Positions 18,083 to 28,222 of a stretch of 64,000 nucleotides of DNA are shown one piece after another. Below the pieces are notes generated by a model. It worked only from the letters and a program-made list of their open reading frames with translations. It did not search any database and was not told where the DNA came from. The first letter of the stretch is position 1, and every line of letters begins with the position of its first letter. The stretch is from Microlunatus flavus (lineage in GTDB: Bacteria; Actinomycetota; Actinomycetes; Propionibacteriales; Propionibacteriaceae), in assembly GCF_900110855.1 (NCBI RefSeq), contig NZ_FOFA01000007.1:124001-188000 (forward strand), written 5' to 3'. Both the position numbers and the translations under genes were made by a program.

Positions 18083-19489
18083 TCAGGCCGGGGCGCGCGT
18101 CATCGACAGCACGTCGAGGGCCGCGTCGAGCTGCTCCTCGGTGAGCGTGCCGTCGCTGACGAAGCCGCGCTCGACGACCACCTCGCGGATCGTCTTCGAC
18201 TCCTTGAGCGCCTGCTTGGCGACGGAGGCGGCGGCCTCGTAGCCGATGTAGCGGTTGAGCGGGGTGACGATCGAGGGGCTCGACTCGGCGAGGAAGCGGC
18301 AGTGCTCGACGTTCGCGGTGATCCCGTCGACGCAGCGGTCGGCGAAGACGCGGCTGATGTTGGCGAGCAGCCGGATCGACTCCAGCACGTTGCGCGCCAT
18401 GACCGGCAGCATCACGTTCAGCTCGAAGGCGCCGGCCGCCCCGGAGAACGTCACCGCCGCGTCGTTGCCGACCACCTGCGCGCAGACCTGGGTCATGGCC
18501 TCCGACAGGACCGGGTTGACCTTGCCCGGCATGATCGAGCTGCCCGGCTGCAGGTCGGGCAGGGCGATCTCGCCGAGGCCCGCGCGGGGGCCCGAGCCCA
18601 TCCAGCGGATGTCGTTGGCGATCTTGTTGAGCCCGGCAGCGATGGTCTTGAGCACGCCGGAGGCCTCGACGAGCGCGTCGCGCGCCCCCTGGGCCTCGAA
18701 GTGGTTGCGGGCCTCCGTGAGCGGCAGGTGCGTCTGCTCGGCGATGATCCCGATGACCTCGGCGGCGAAGCCCTTCGGCATGTTGATGCCGGTGCCGACC
18801 GCGGTCCCGCCGAGCGGGAGCTCCGCGACGCGCGGCAGCACGGCGCGGATGCGCTCGACGCCGTAGCGGACCTGCGCGGCGTACCCGCCGAACTCCTGCC
18901 CCAGGGTCACCGGGGTCGCGTCCATCAGGTGCGTACGCCCGCTCTTGACGACCTCGGCGAACTCGGTGGCCTTGCGCTCGAGCGACTCGGCGAGGTGCTC
19001 CAGCGCCGGCACGAGGGTCTGCACGAGCCCCTGCGTCGCGGCGATGTGGATCGCGCTCGGGAAGACGTCGTTGCTCGACTGGGACGCGTTGACGTGGTCG
19101 TTGGGGTGGACGTCGTCGCCCAGGCTCGCGCTGGCGAGCGAGGCGATGACCTCGTTCGCGTTCATGTTGCTCGACGTGCCCGACCCGGTCTGGAAGACGT
19201 CGATCGGGAACTCCGCGTCGTGCGCCCCGGAGGCGACCTGCGCGGCGGCGGCGGCGATCGCGTCGGCGCGGCCCTGGTCGAGGCGGCCCAGACGGGCGTT
19301 GGTCTGGGCGGCGGCGCCCTTGATCAGCCCGAGGGCCGCGACCAGCGCCGGCTCGATCGGGGTGCCGGAGATCGGGAAGTTCTCGACCGCGCGCTGGGTC
19401 TGGGCCTTCCACAGCGCGTCGCGCGGGACCCGGACCTCGCCCATCGTGTCGTGCTCGATCCGGAACTCACTGGTCTCAGCGCTGGCCAT
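18083..19489 (-). CDS. fumC: Class II fumarate hydratase
   Basis: 468 residues from ATG 19489, where [14 protein letters not shown] begins; an upstream GTG (19507) is less likely because AGGATGAGG sits between. It interconverts fumarate and malate in the TCA cycle as a tetramer. Family signatures: [25 protein letters not shown], and the mobile-loop motif [12 protein letters not shown] with its Ser. Length equals the mycobacterial enzyme. It ends three bases from the end of the kinase gene on the opposite strand, with no room for a separate terminator. Confidence 0.95.
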   Translation of the reverse strand: MASAETSEFRIEHDTMGEVRVPRDALWKAQTQRAVENFPISGTPIEPALVAALGLIKGAAAQTNARLGRLDQGRADAIAAAAAQVASGAHDAEFPIDVFQTGSGTSSNMNANEVIASLASASLGDDVHPNDHVNASQSSNDVFPSAIHIAATQGLVQTLVPALEHLAESLERKATEFAEVVKSGRTHLMDATPVTLGQEFGGYAAQVRYGVERIRAVLPRVAELPLGGTAVGTGINMPKGFAAEVIGIIAEQTHLPLTEARNHFEAQGARDALVEASGVLKTIAAGLNKIANDIRWMGSGPRAGLGEIALPDLQPGSSIMPGKVNPVLSEAMTQVCAQVVGNDAAVTFSGAAGAFELNVMLPVMARNVLESIRLLANISRVFADRCVDGITANVEHCRFLAESSPSIVTPLNRYIGYEAAASVAKQALKESKTIREVVVERGFVSDGTLTEEQLDAALDVLSMTRAPA

Positions 19490-19520
19490 GACCTCATCCT
19501 GCCGCACCCCTCCGACCGGC

Positions 19521-20207
19521 TCAGGCGGGTGGACGACGCAGCACCTCGATCGCGTAGGTGAACGTCCGGCCCTCGCGCGAGACGCGGTGGCGGTGCTCCT
19601 CGGCGGACGCGTCGACGGTCCGCAGCGCGGCGAGCAGGGGTGGCGAGGGCGCCTGGCACCAGATGGCCAGGAGGCCGCCGGGGGCGAGCCGGTCGTACGC
19701 CTCGCGCAGGGCGGGCTCGGTGTAGAGGGCGTCGTTCTGCGCGTGGATCAGGAAGTCGGGCCCGTTGTCGACGTCGAGCAGGATCGCGTCCCACGGCCCG
19801 GCCGGCCCGCCGCGGCGGGCGAGCACGGCGGCGACGTCGCCGACGTGCAGCCGCACCCGCGGGTCGGTCGCCGCCCGGGCCAGCGTGGGTGTGCGCCCCT
19901 CGCGCGCCCAGGCGACCAGGGCCGCCTCGAGCTCCACGACGTCGACCTGCACCTCCAGCCCGAGCCGGTCGGCCTCGTCCAGCACCGCGGCGACGGTCCA
20001 GCCGAGCCCGAGCCCGCCGATCAGCACGCGCGGGGCCCCACCGGCGAGGCGTCCGAGCTCGCGCTCGCTGTGGGTCTCGGTGCTGTCCATGGCGAAGGTT
20101 CCGTTGACGACCAGCTCCTCGACGGCGTAGGCCCCGGTGCCGCGGCGGCGCAGGAGCACCTCGCCCCGGTCGCTCTCGGCCCGCCCGAGCGTCACGACCT
20201 CGTCCAC
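19521..20207 (-). CDS. Spermidine-synthase-like methyltransferase-fold protein
   Basis: 228 residues from GTG 20207. It has a Rossmann-like cofactor fold: [19 protein letters not shown] (glycine-rich loop), [13 protein letters not shown] (acidic end of strand 2), VRLHVGDV and [13 protein letters not shown]. This is the polyamine-synthase-like subgroup seen in actinobacteria, but the aminopropyl acceptor residues cannot be confirmed and the protein may be a methyltransferase or non-catalytic. CAGGAT ends 6 bases before the start, acting either as ribosome site or as -10. It lies 31 bases upstream of fumC on the same strand and may be co-transcribed. Confidence 0.75.
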   Translation of the reverse strand: MDEVVTLGRAESDRGEVLLRRRGTGAYAVEELVVNGTFAMDSTETHSERELGRLAGGAPRVLIGGLGLGWTVAAVLDEADRLGLEVQVDVVELEAALVAWAREGRTPTLARAATDPRVRLHVGDVAAVLARRGGPAGPWDAILLDVDNGPDFLIHAQNDALYTEPALREAYDRLAPGGLLAIWCQAPSPPLLAALRTVDASAEEHRHRVSREGRTFTYAIEVLRRPPA

Positions 20208-20270
20208 CCGCGCATCCTGCCGCGTCGTGACGCTGCATCGCGAGTTGGCGCGGTGCGGGAAGATAGCGGC

Positions 20271-20828
20271 GTGGCGCGAGCGAAGAAACCGGCGACGATG
20301 GGCGACCTGATCAGGTCGCTCGTGGTCATCCTCGTGCCGCTCGTGCTGGTCACCCTCTTCTTCACCCGTGACGTCGGCGACCACCCGGTGACCGTCGTGG
20401 ACTGGCAGCCGGTGGCGGCCACCGCGCGCAGCGAGGCGCCGTACCCGGTGCTCACGCCGGTGAACCTGCCGCCGGGCTGGCGTGCCGTCCAGGCCACCTG
20501 GGTCAAGACGGGGGAGCCCTACCTCAACGGCGAGCCCTCGGCCCGCAACCTCTGGAAGCTCGGCTTCCTGACCAGCGACGACGTCTTCATCGGGCTCGCC
20601 CAGGGCGACCTGCAGCCCGACGAGCTCGTGCGCGACGAGACGCGCGAGGGCGTGGCCGACGGCCAGAGCGTGGTGGGCGACCAGACCTGGGAGCGGTTCG
20701 TGAGCCCGGACGGCCGGACGCGCTCCCTGGTCGACCGCGAGCCGAAGGTCACCACCGTCATCAGCGCGGACCTGCCCTACGAGGCCCTCGACACCTACGC
20801 CGGGATCCTGTCGACCTCGGGCTCCTGA
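20271..20828 (+). CDS. DUF4245 membrane-anchored protein
   Basis: 185 residues from GTG 20271. A short basic head and one membrane helix (about residues 12-30, LVVILVPLVLVTLFF) anchor an outer domain with PYPVLTPVNLPPGWRAVQATW, LWKLGFLTSDDVFIGLAQGD and TTVISADLPYEALDTYAGIL. This matches the actinobacterial DUF4245 family of unknown function, located near xseA/xseB also in Mycobacterium. It is convergent with xseB; GGCTCAC (20831-20837) and GTGAGCC (20868-20874) could pair between them as a weak terminator. Confidence 0.8.
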   Translation: MARAKKPATMGDLIRSLVVILVPLVLVTLFFTRDVGDHPVTVVDWQPVAATARSEAPYPVLTPVNLPPGWRAVQATWVKTGEPYLNGEPSARNLWKLGFLTSDDVFIGLAQGDLQPDELVRDETREGVADGQSVVGDQTWERFVSPDGRTRSLVDREPKVTTVISADLPYEALDTYAGILSTSGS

Positions 20829-20874
20829 GCGGCTCACCCGCGGCGGGACCCCGGGCCGACGACGGCCGTGAGCC

Positions 20875-21126
20875 TCAGTCTCCGGACGGAGCGGGCGTCT
20901 CCTCGGCCCGGGCCCTGCGCGCGGCCTCCACCCGGGCACGGGCCCCGTCGAGCCAGCGCTGGCAGATGCCGGCCAGCTCCTCGCCCCGCTCCCACAGCCG
21001 CAGCGACTCGTCCAGCGGCACGCCACCGGACTCGAGGCGTTGGACGACCGAGACGAGCTCGTCGCGCGCCTGCTCGTAGGTCAGCTCGGGCGCGGCCTGG
21101 TCGGCCGTCCTGTCCTGGGGGCTCAC
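20875..21126 (-). CDS. xseB: Exodeoxyribonuclease VII small subunit
   Basis: 83 residues from GTG 21126. The core [37 protein letters not shown] is the family signature, two helices that wrap round the large subunit. The start overlaps the xseA stop by four bases (GTGA), so the two are translated together. With XseA it degrades single-stranded DNA in both directions. Confidence 0.93.
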   Translation of the reverse strand: MSPQDRTADQAAPELTYEQARDELVSVVQRLESGGVPLDESLRLWERGEELAGICQRWLDGARARVEAARRARAEETPAPSGD

Positions 21127-22349
21127 GCGGCGCTCCGTCCGGGTCGTACGTCACGGACCTCGACCGCCAGCTGGCCGTCGGCGAGGTAGGCGAGCAGGTC
21201 GTCGCCGGGGTCGGCGTCCGCCACCGAGGTGAGGGCGTGGCCCTCGGGCCCGACGACGATGGCGTACCCGCGCTCGAGGGTCGCCTTGGGCGACATCGCC
21301 CGCACCCGCGCGAGCTGGTGGGAGACCGCGACCGACTCGCGCTCGACCAACGCGCTCACCGCTCGCAGCGCACGCCCGCGGGCCTCGGCCACCTGGGCGT
21401 CGTGGATCGAGAACGATCCGGTGGGGTCGACGAGGACCGGCCGCGAGCGCAGGGCGCGGAGCCCCTCCTGCTGGCGGCTGAGCAGCGCGTCGACGAGGTG
21501 GTCGAGCCGGGCGGCGACGGAGGCGATCCGGGTGCGTTCCTCGGCGACGTCGGGCACGACGCGCTTGGCCGCGTCGGTGGGCGTCGAGGCGCGCACGTCG
21601 GCGACCAGATCGAGGATCGGGTTGTCGCTCTCGTGGCCGATCGCGCTGACCACCGGTGTGCGGGCCGCGAAGACCGCCCGCACCAGGCCCTCGTCGGAGA
21701 AGGGCAGCAGGTCCTCCAGCGACCCGCCGCCGCGCGCGATGACGATCACCTCGACCTCGGGCAGGTCGTCGAGCCGCTCGAGCGCGGACATGACCTGCTC
21801 GGCCGCCTGCCCGCCCTGGACCAGCGCGTGGCGCACCTCGATCCGGACGCCCGGCCAGCGGCGGCGGGCGTTCTCGACCACGTCGCGCTCGGCGGCGCTG
21901 CCCGCACCCGTGATGAGGCCGACGGCGCGCGGGAGGAACGGCAGCCGCTTCTTGCGGGCCGCGTCGAACAGTCCCTCCGCCTGGAGCAGCCGCTTGGTCT
22001 GCTCGAGCCGGGCGAGCAGCCGGCCCTCGCCGACCGGCGTCAGGGCGTCGCAGTAGAAGGAGAAGCGGCCGGACTGCTCGAAGTACGACGGCTTGAGCCG
22101 GGCGACGACGGTCGAGCCCTCGGTCAGCGGCCCCGCGGCGTCGAAGGTCGTCGGCGACACCGTCACCGAGACCGACACCTCGGCCAGCCGGTCGCGGAGG
22201 GTGAGGAAGATCGTCCGGCCGCTGCGCCGGCTCACCTCGATCAGCTGCGCCTCCACCCAGACCGGCCCGAGCCGCTCGATCCAGCCGCGGACCAGGTGCG
22301 CCACGCGCCGCAGGGGTTGCGGGTTCTCCGGCGACGAGTCCAGGGCCAC
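21123..22349 (-). CDS. xseA: Exodeoxyribonuclease VII large subunit
   Basis: 408 residues from GTG 22349. An N-terminal OB-fold ([23 protein letters not shown]) precedes the catalytic domain with [40 protein letters not shown] and [28 protein letters not shown], then a coiled-coil C-terminus that binds XseB. Length is normal. A TAGAGT -10 box on the minus strand ends 6 bases before the start, predicting a leaderless mRNA. Confidence 0.95.
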   Translation of the reverse strand: MALDSSPENPQPLRRVAHLVRGWIERLGPVWVEAQLIEVSRRSGRTIFLTLRDRLAEVSVSVTVSPTTFDAAGPLTEGSTVVARLKPSYFEQSGRFSFYCDALTPVGEGRLLARLEQTKRLLQAEGLFDAARKKRLPFLPRAVGLITGAGSAAERDVVENARRRWPGVRIEVRHALVQGGQAAEQVMSALERLDDLPEVEVIVIARGGGSLEDLLPFSDEGLVRAVFAARTPVVSAIGHESDNPILDLVADVRASTPTDAAKRVVPDVAEERTRIASVAARLDHLVDALLSRQQEGLRALRSRPVLVDPTGSFSIHDAQVAEARGRALRAVSALVERESVAVSHQLARVRAMSPKATLERGYAIVVGPEGHALTSVADADPGDDLLAYLADGQLAVEVRDVRPGRSAA

Positions 22350-22355
22350 GCCGGA

Positions 22356-22361
22356 ACTCTA
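22356..22361 (-). promoter_or_regulatory. -10 box of a probable leaderless promoter (xseA)
   Basis: On the minus strand TAGAGT lies 6 bases before the xseA GTG. Confidence 0.5.
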
Positions 22362-22434
22362 ACGACGAGCACCGACAGGACCGCCGACGACGAGCCGCCC
22401 GCGCCGTCCTCCTCGCGCCTCCCGGCCTTCCGGC

Positions 22435-22500
22435 CGCGGAAGTGGTCGCTCCGGGACCGCGAAGCGCCGTCGGGAGGTCCGGGAGCGACCACTTCCCGCG
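22435..22500. repeat. Dispersed hairpin repeat, copy 3 (between divergent genes)
   Basis: Arms at 22435-22452 (CGCGGAAGTGGTCGCTCC) and 22482-22500 with one bulge. It shares the arm with copies at 4569 and 6752. Because xseA and ispH point away from each other here, this copy cannot be a terminator of either, which argues that the repeat is a genomic element in its own right. Confidence 0.8.
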
Positions 22501-22546
22501 AGCGGGGCGAGAGCGGCGAGGACGGAGCGGGCGCCGGGGCCCTCGG

Positions 22547-22552
22547 TAGACT
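22547..22552 (+). promoter_or_regulatory. -10 box of a probable leaderless promoter (ispH)
   Basis: TAGACT ends 6 bases before the ispH ATG at 22559; no ribosome site is seen. Confidence 0.6.
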
Positions 22553-22558
22553 CGGCGC

Positions 22559-23587
22559 ATGTCCGACACCCCCGGCGCGAGCCCCAGCGCGACCCTCGAC
22601 CTGCTGCCCGCCGCGCCGGCGAAGGCGGGGGAGAAGCAGGTCGTCGTCGCCGCGCCGCGCGGCTACTGCGCCGGCGTCGACCGCGCGGTGGTCACCGTGG
22701 AGAAGGCGCTGGAGGCGTACGGGGCGCCCGTCTACGTCCGCAAGCAGATCGTCCACAACCGCCACGTCGTGGAGAACCTGGCCGCCCGCGGGGCGGTGTT
22801 CGTCGAGGAGCTCGACGAGGTCCCGCCCGGCTCGACCGTCGTGTTCAGCGCGCACGGGGTGTCGCCGGCGGTCAAGGCCGAGGCGGTGGAGCGCGGTCTG
22901 CAGGCCATCGACGCCACCTGCCCGCTCGTCACCAAGGTGCACCACGAGGCCCGCCGCTTCGCCCGCGAGGACCGGGAGATCCTCCTCATCGGCCACGCCG
23001 GCCACGAGGAGGTCGAGGGCACGATGGGCGAGGCGCCGGAGCGGACGACCCTCGTGCAGTCGCCGGCCGACGTCGACACCCTCGAGGTGCAGGACCCCAG
23101 CCGCCTCGCCTGGCTGAGCCAGACCACGCTCAGCGTCGACGAGACGCTCGAGACGGTGGCCCGGCTCAAGGAGCGGTTCCCGCAGCTGCTCGACCCGCCG
23201 AGCGACGACATCTGCTACGCCACGACCAACCGCCAGGCCGCCGTCAAGCAGATCGCCGCGCACTCCGACCTCGTGATCGTCGTCGGCTCCGCGAACTCCT
23301 CCAACTCCGTCCGCCTCGTCGAGGTGGCCCTCGAGGCCGGCGCGACGACGGCCCACCGCGTGGACAACGCGGGCGAGGTCGACCTCGCCTGGCTCGACGG
23401 CGTCACCTCGGTCGGCGTGACCAGCGGCGCCTCGGTGCCCGACGACCTCGTGCAGGGCGTCCTCGACCTGCTGGTCGAGCAGGGCTTCCCCGTCGCGCGC
23501 GAGGAGCGCCTGACCGAGGAGTCGCTCACCTTCGCGCTCCCGCCGGAGCTGCGCCGCGGCCTCAAGCGCAGCGTCAAGGGCGACTGA
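22559..23587 (+). CDS. ispH: 4-Hydroxy-3-methylbut-2-enyl diphosphate reductase
   Basis: 342 residues, ATG 22559. It makes isopentenyl and dimethylallyl diphosphate in the last MEP-pathway step, using a [4Fe-4S] cluster. The three cluster cysteines are C37 ([12 protein letters not shown]), C121 ([11 protein letters not shown]) and C219 ([11 protein letters not shown]); [18 protein letters not shown] and [11 protein letters not shown] carry the substrate-binding His and Thr residues, and SSNSVRL binds diphosphate. It diverges from xseA, as lytB2 does in Mycobacterium. Confidence 0.96.
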   Translation: MSDTPGASPSATLDLLPAAPAKAGEKQVVVAAPRGYCAGVDRAVVTVEKALEAYGAPVYVRKQIVHNRHVVENLAARGAVFVEELDEVPPGSTVVFSAHGVSPAVKAEAVERGLQAIDATCPLVTKVHHEARRFAREDREILLIGHAGHEEVEGTMGEAPERTTLVQSPADVDTLEVQDPSRLAWLSQTTLSVDETLETVARLKERFPQLLDPPSDDICYATTNRQAAVKQIAAHSDLVIVVGSANSSNSVRLVEVALEAGATTAHRVDNAGEVDLAWLDGVTSVGVTSGASVPDDLVQGVLDLLVEQGFPVAREERLTEESLTFALPPELRRGLKRSVKGD

Positions 23588-23645
23588 CCCGCGGGGAGCG
23601 GAACGTTCCCTGCGCCTGTCGAAGGGCCCGGAACGGGTCGGCGTT

Positions 23646-23662
23646 GCTCTCGCGTCGAGAGC
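23646..23662 (+). terminator. Hairpin between ispH and the convergent secreted-protein gene
   Basis: 7-base perfect stem GCTCTCG / CGAGAGC with a 3-base loop, 58 bases after the ispH stop. A second short stem (GGCGTCGAGCCGACGC) follows directly. Confidence 0.5.
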
Positions 23663-23732
23663 GTTCTGGCGTCGAGCCGACGCTCGTCGTCGGACCGCGG
23701 ACGAGAGGAGCCTCCCGCGACGCGCGGCGCTG

Positions 23733-24356
23733 TCAGCAGCGGCTCCGGGCGGACGCGGCGGCCTTGGCGGCCGCCGTCGTGCCGGACGGGAGGTCCGCCG
23801 GCGGTGTGGCGGCCTCCGACGGCACGGCGTCGAGCACGACCTCGCCCCGGTAGGTCGTCCGGACCTCGTCGCCGACGGGCGTGTCGACCATGGTCAGCAG
23901 TCCCCGCGCCCCACGGAACGCACCGTTGCCCCCGGTGACGGGGTGCACGCACTGCCCCCGGACCAGGTTGCCCTCGAGGTCGAAGCTCGCCCAGTAGAGG
24001 AAGGCGAGGTGCATCTCCCCGCGCCGGTCGCGCCTGCCGCACCGCTCGTCGTGGTCGCGGTCGATGCACCCGCGGAACACCTCGGTGCCGGCCTCGACGT
24101 AGAGGGTGTCCGAGGTGTGCAGCGGCGGCGTACGGGGGACGTACAGCCACTCCCCGACCAGGTCGCCCTCCATCGTGTAGACGCCGTTCGCCGCATCGAC
24201 CGGGACCTGCTCGCCCCGGACGTGCACCGTGCGCGGGGCCTTCGGGCGGTCGGCGTCCCCGCCGGGGTTCGCGGCGGCCACGGGCGCGAGGGCCAGGCAG
24301 GTCGCGGTCGCGGCAGCCGCGCTGACGAGTGCGGTGGTGCGCAGAGCCATCTTCAT
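23733..24356 (-). CDS. Secreted beta-barrel-like protein (allene-oxide-cyclase-type fold suspected)
   Basis: 207 residues from ATG 24356 (MKMALRTTALVS) after GGAGGGAG. A signal peptide ends near residue 29 (APVAAA-NPGG). The mature part has paired beta-strand segments, WLYVPRT, TLYVEAGTEVFRGCIDRD, GEMHLAFLYWASFDLEGNLVRGQCVHPVTGGNGAFRGARG and TTYRGEVVLD; the G-x-G-x-F-x-G-A-x-G pattern resembles dirigent/allene-oxide-cyclase barrels. Cysteines in RGCID, ERCG and RGQCV may pair, and the last residue is also Cys. Function unknown; the fold call is tentative. Confidence 0.65.
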   Translation of the reverse strand: MKMALRTTALVSAAAATATCLALAPVAAANPGGDADRPKAPRTVHVRGEQVPVDAANGVYTMEGDLVGEWLYVPRTPPLHTSDTLYVEAGTEVFRGCIDRDHDERCGRRDRRGEMHLAFLYWASFDLEGNLVRGQCVHPVTGGNGAFRGARGLLTMVDTPVGDEVRTTYRGEVVLDAVPSEAATPPADLPSGTTAAAKAAASARSRC

Positions 24357-24462
24357 CGAGGGCTCCCTCCGTGTCGGTGCGCGGCCGCCCACGGCCGCGC
24401 GGATCCTCCACGCTCCAGCGGCGCGGTGGGGGCGACAAGGGCGAGTTCCCGTACCCCGCGAA

Positions 24463-24477
24463 CGGGCGGGCCGCCCG
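24463..24477 (-). terminator. Terminator hairpin of rmuC
   Basis: CGGGCGG and CCGCCCG are complementary around one base, 18 bases past the rmuC stop on the minus strand. Confidence 0.5.
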
Positions 24478-24494
24478 ACGGCCCGATCAGGGGG

Positions 24495-26108
24495 TCAGGA
24501 GGAGCGCGCCTCGCGCTCGTCGGCCGGGCCCACCTCGTCGGAGACGAGCTCCCACAGGTCGGGCTCGGGACGCACGAGCTCGGCGGCCTCGGGGATCTCG
24601 TCGACGCGCGCGGATCGGCCGCGGCGACGGCTGGTGCGGCCGACCATCGGCTCGACCTGCGTCGCGTCCTCGACGAGCTCGGGTGCCTGGATCTGGCGCG
24701 TGGTCGCCTCGAGCTGGGTGAGACCCGTCAGCTCGGCCTCGGTGACCTTGAGGTCGTTGAACCGTCGCGCCTGCACCATCACGCGGCTCTCGACCGTGGC
24801 GACGGTCTCGTTGTAGGCCTTGACCGAGCTCTGCAGCGCGCGGCCCAGCTTGTCGAGCCGGCTGCCCATCACGCCCAGCCGCTCGTGCAGCTCGCGACCG
24901 AGGCGGAACACCTCCGCCGCGCTCTCGGCCAGCGCGGCCTGGCGCCAGCCGTACGCGACCGCGCGCAGCAGCCCGATCAGGGTCGTCGGCGTCGCCAGCA
25001 CGACGTCGCGCTGCGCGGCGTAGTCGTACAGGTCGGGCACCACCTCGAGCGCGGCGGCGAAGAACGCCTCGCTCGGCAGGAAGAGCACGACGAACTCGGG
25101 GGTCTCCCCGCCCTTCCAGTACTGCTTGGCGGAGAGCTGGTCGACGTGCGTGCGCACGTGGCGCCCGTAGCGGGCGAGCGCGTCGGTGCGCCCGGCGTCG
25201 TCACCGGCCTCGGCGGCCTCGAGGAACGCGCTGAGCGGGACCTTCGAGTCGACGAAGACGTGCTTGCCCTCGGCGAGGTTGACCCGCATGTCGGGGCGCA
25301 GGGTCTTGTCGTCGGTGGTCATGGTCCGCTGCAGGTCGAAGTCGCAGCGGTCGAGCATGCCGGCGATCTCGGCGACCCGCTTGAGCTGGGTCTCGCCCCA
25401 GGAACCGCGGATCTGCGGCTTGCGCAGCGCCGTCACCAGCGCGGTCGTCTCGCGCCGGAGCGTCTCCCCGGTCTGCTGGACCGTCTGCACCTGCGCCCGC
25501 AGGTCGACCGACATGGCGACGCGCTCCTTCTCCACCTCCGTGAGCCGGGTGGACAGGAGGCCGAGCTGCTCGCGGACCGGGGCCATGAGCTCGGCCGTCG
25601 CGCGCATCCGGGTCTCGTGCGCGGCGTCGGCGCTCCGTCCCTGGCGCTCGAGGGTCTCGGCCGAGACGACCTTGAAGTGGTTGAGCAGCGCCTCGCGATC
25701 GGCGGAGATCTCGGCCGCGCGGGCCACGGCCGCGTCGCGCTGGGCGACGGCGCCGGCCATCTCCGCCGCGACCGTCGCCGCCTCGGCCTGCGCCGAGGCC
25801 GCCTCGCTTCGTGCGTCGGACACCCCGGCCTTGGCCTCGGCCACGTCCGCACGCGCCTGGCCCAGCTCGGCGCGGGCGGTGGCGGCCTCCGCACGGGCGG
25901 TAGCCGCCTCGGTCCGGGCCTGCGCCGCCCCCGCCTGCGCGTCGGCGACCTCCGCGCGGGCCGCCGCCAGCGCGGCCGAGGTGTGCGCGTCCGTGGTGTC
26001 GAGCGCGGCGCGCGCCAGCCGGCGACCGACCGCCATCCCTCCGACGACGCCGGCCACCAGCCCGACCAGCAGCGCCGCGAGCAGCAGGAGCACCGAGAAC
26101 CCGTCCAT
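24495..26108 (-). CDS. rmuC: DNA recombination protein RmuC
   Basis: 537 residues from ATG 26108 (MDGFSVLLLLAALL); ATG 26120 would add four residues. One N-terminal membrane helix is followed by about 200 residues of Ala/Glu/Arg-rich coiled coil, then the conserved RmuC domain with IRGSWGETQLKRVAEIAGM, VDSKVPLSAFLEA, FVVLFLPSEAFFAAAL, VVLATPTTLIGLLRAVAYGW and the closing VMVQARRFNDL. RmuC limits inversion of short inverted repeats and has a restriction-nuclease-like fold, which is notable in a window so rich in such repeats. A Pro/charged tail of about 70 residues extends beyond the core. Confidence 0.9.
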   Translation of the reverse strand: MDGFSVLLLLAALLVGLVAGVVGGMAVGRRLARAALDTTDAHTSAALAAARAEVADAQAGAAQARTEAATARAEAATARAELGQARADVAEAKAGVSDARSEAASAQAEAATVAAEMAGAVAQRDAAVARAAEISADREALLNHFKVVSAETLERQGRSADAAHETRMRATAELMAPVREQLGLLSTRLTEVEKERVAMSVDLRAQVQTVQQTGETLRRETTALVTALRKPQIRGSWGETQLKRVAEIAGMLDRCDFDLQRTMTTDDKTLRPDMRVNLAEGKHVFVDSKVPLSAFLEAAEAGDDAGRTDALARYGRHVRTHVDQLSAKQYWKGGETPEFVVLFLPSEAFFAAALEVVPDLYDYAAQRDVVLATPTTLIGLLRAVAYGWRQAALAESAAEVFRLGRELHERLGVMGSRLDKLGRALQSSVKAYNETVATVESRVMVQARRFNDLKVTEAELTGLTQLEATTRQIQAPELVEDATQVEPMVGRTSRRRGRSARVDEIPEAAELVRPEPDLWELVSDEVGPADEREARSS

Positions 26109-26214
26109 GCCCACGAGCATGCCGGGGGCCACTGACACAACGCTCCACGCCACACCGCGGGAGCGGTGTGACGCTGCCCGGGGTGCGCGACGCGGAACCG
26201 TCGGAGCCGCGCCC

Positions 26215-26220
26215 TACGGT
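26215..26220 (+). promoter_or_regulatory. -10 box of a probable leaderless promoter (M18 peptidase)
   Basis: TACGGT ends 6 bases before ATG 26227. Confidence 0.45.
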
Positions 26221-26226
26221 GGGGCC

Positions 26227-27504
26227 ATGCCTTCGGCAGGAGATCCCGCAGCCGGCCACGTCGACGACCTGGCGGCGTTCGTCCGTGCGTCACCGACCTC
26301 CTTCCACGCCGCGGCGGAGGGCGCGCGGCGGCTGGTCGCCGCCGGCTTCACGCGGCAGGACGAGACGGAGGCGTGGGACGCGAGCCCGGGCGGGCACGTC
26401 CTGGTCCGCGACGGAGCCCTCGTCGCCTGGCGCGTGCCCGAGGGCGCGGGACCGCTGACCCCCTTCCGCATCGTCGGCTCCCACACCGACTCACCCGGCT
26501 TCCAGCTCAAGCCCCGGCCCGACCTGAGCGCGTACGGCTGGCACCAGCTCGGCTGGGAGGTCTACGGCGGGCCGCTGCTCAACTCCTGGCTCGACCGTGA
26601 GCTCGGCCTCGCCGGCCGCCTGGTGCTGCGCGACGGCAGCACCGAGCTCGTCCGCACCGGCCCCGTCCTGCGCATCCCGCAGCTCGCGATCCACCTCGAC
26701 CGGAGCATCGGCGAGACCGGGCTCAAGCTCGACCGCCAGCACCACACGGCACCGGTGTTCGGCGTGGGGCTGCCCGGCCCGGGCGTCCTCGACCACGTCG
26801 CCGCGTCGGTGGGCGCGGGCGCGACGGACGTGGACGCGTACGACCTGCTCGCCTTCGACACCGCCGCGCCGGCCGTGTTCGGGGTCGAGGGCGAGTTCTT
26901 CGCCTCCGCCCGCCTCGACAACCTGGCGTCGGTGCACGCCAGCGTCACGGCGCTGCTGGCGGCGGGGGAGAGCGACGAGATCGCGGTGCTCGCGGCCTTC
27001 GACCACGAGGAGCTCGGCAGCGCCAGCCGCACGGGCGCCTCCGGCCCGCTGCTCGCCGACGTCCTCACCCGTACGGGGGCCGCCCTCGGCGCGGGCACCG
27101 ACGAGCAGCACCGCGCCTGGGCGCGCTCGTTCTGCGTCTCGGCCGACGCCGGCCACGCCGTGCACCCCAGCTACCCCGAGCGCCACGACCCCGCCAACCG
27201 TCCGCTGCTCAACGCCGGACCGCTGCTCAAGATCAACGCCAACCAGCGCTACGCCAGCGAGGCCCGGGGCATCGCCCGCTGGCGGGGCGTGTGCCGCCGC
27301 GCCGGGGTGGCCGTGCAGACGTTCGTGTCGAACAACGCGATGCCCTGCGGATCGACCATCGGCCCGCTCACCGCGACGCGGCTCGGCATCGACGTGGTCG
27401 ACGTCGGGATCCCGACCCTGTCGATGCACTCGGCGCGCGAGCTCACCGGCAGCCGCGACCCCTACGACCTCGCGCGGGCCCTCACGGGCTTCTGGTCCGA
27501 CTGA
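26227..27504 (+). CDS. M18-family aminopeptidase
   Basis: 425 residues from ATG 26227. This cytosolic zinc aminopeptidase family removes acidic N-terminal residues. Visible metal and catalytic motifs: FRIVGSHTDSPGFQLKP (His and Asp), ARLDNLASVHASV (bridging Asp), AAFDHEELGSASRTGA (catalytic Glu and ligand Glu), CVSADAGHAVHPSYPERHD (Asp) and IPTLSMHSARE (final His). Full length for the family. Confidence 0.93.
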   Translation: MPSAGDPAAGHVDDLAAFVRASPTSFHAAAEGARRLVAAGFTRQDETEAWDASPGGHVLVRDGALVAWRVPEGAGPLTPFRIVGSHTDSPGFQLKPRPDLSAYGWHQLGWEVYGGPLLNSWLDRELGLAGRLVLRDGSTELVRTGPVLRIPQLAIHLDRSIGETGLKLDRQHHTAPVFGVGLPGPGVLDHVAASVGAGATDVDAYDLLAFDTAAPAVFGVEGEFFASARLDNLASVHASVTALLAAGESDEIAVLAAFDHEELGSASRTGASGPLLADVLTRTGAALGAGTDEQHRAWARSFCVSADAGHAVHPSYPERHDPANRPLLNAGPLLKINANQRYASEARGIARWRGVCRRAGVAVQTFVSNNAMPCGSTIGPLTATRLGIDVVDVGIPTLSMHSARELTGSRDPYDLARALTGFWSD

Positions 27505-27617
27505 GCGGTCGGGCCGTCGCCAGGGGCCCCGGCGAGCGTCCCCAGGAACCACCGCCGCGCCCCTAGCGTGGGCGCTCCCACGGCCCACCCCGGGCCGCGA
27601 CGCTCGGAGGACCGACG

Positions 27618-28202
27618 GTGTCCAGCTCGTACACCCCGCCGACCCGGCCCACCGGGTACACGAACAGCCCCGGTGCGACCGTGACGGACGACCGGCCGGT
27701 GGCCGGCTCCTCCACGCCCGGCGAGCCCGACGTCAAGCCGGTCCGGCCGCGCGGTCACGTCCGTGACGACCTCGGCCTCCTGGTGCTGCGGCTCGGTCTC
27801 GCGGCGGTCATGCTCGCCCACGGCTACCAGAAGTTCTTCCTGCAGGGCGGGTTCGGCGGCACGGCCCAGGCGTTCACCCAGATGGGCGTGCCCTACCCGC
27901 AGGTCAGCGCGGTCCTGATCATCGTCCTCGAGCTCGCGGGCGGGGTGGCCATGGTCTTCGGCCTGCTCACCGTGCTGGTCGGGCTCGCGTACGCGGTCGC
28001 CATGGCCGCCGCGGTGTGGCTCGTGCACCTGCCGAACGGCTTCTTCGTCGCCCAGAACGGCTACGAGCTCGCCGCGCTGACCGGCGTCGTCGCCCTCGTG
28101 CTGGCCATCAGCGGCGCGGGCACGATCTCGCTCGACCGCGCGCTGTTCGGCGGCAAGCGCCGCCGGCGCGTGCGCGAGGCCCGCGACGCCGCGGCGTCCT
28201 GA
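27618..28202 (+). CDS. DoxX-family membrane protein
   Basis: 194 residues from GTG 27618 with CGGAGGACC as ribosome site; a possible -10 TAGCGT is at 27564-27569. A Pro/Thr-rich cytoplasmic head of about 50 residues precedes four membrane helices with the DoxX signatures LLVLRLGLAAVMLAHGYQKF, FTQMGVPYP and ELAGGVAMVFGLLT. In mycobacteria DoxX pairs with SodA and SseA in oxidant detoxification; no such partner is next to it here. Its C-terminus is Arg-rich and cytoplasmic. Confidence 0.87.
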   Translation: MSSSYTPPTRPTGYTNSPGATVTDDRPVAGSSTPGEPDVKPVRPRGHVRDDLGLLVLRLGLAAVMLAHGYQKFFLQGGFGGTAQAFTQMGVPYPQVSAVLIIVLELAGGVAMVFGLLTVLVGLAYAVAMAAAVWLVHLPNGFFVAQNGYELAALTGVVALVLAISGAGTISLDRALFGGKRRRRVREARDAAAS

Positions 28203-28222
28203 GCCACGCTGACCCACACCTC

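Noticed and set aside
22435-22500. Treating the third GGAAGTGGTCGCTCC hairpin as a terminator
   Set aside because: It lies upstream of both flanking genes, which diverge from it, so it follows no transcript end.
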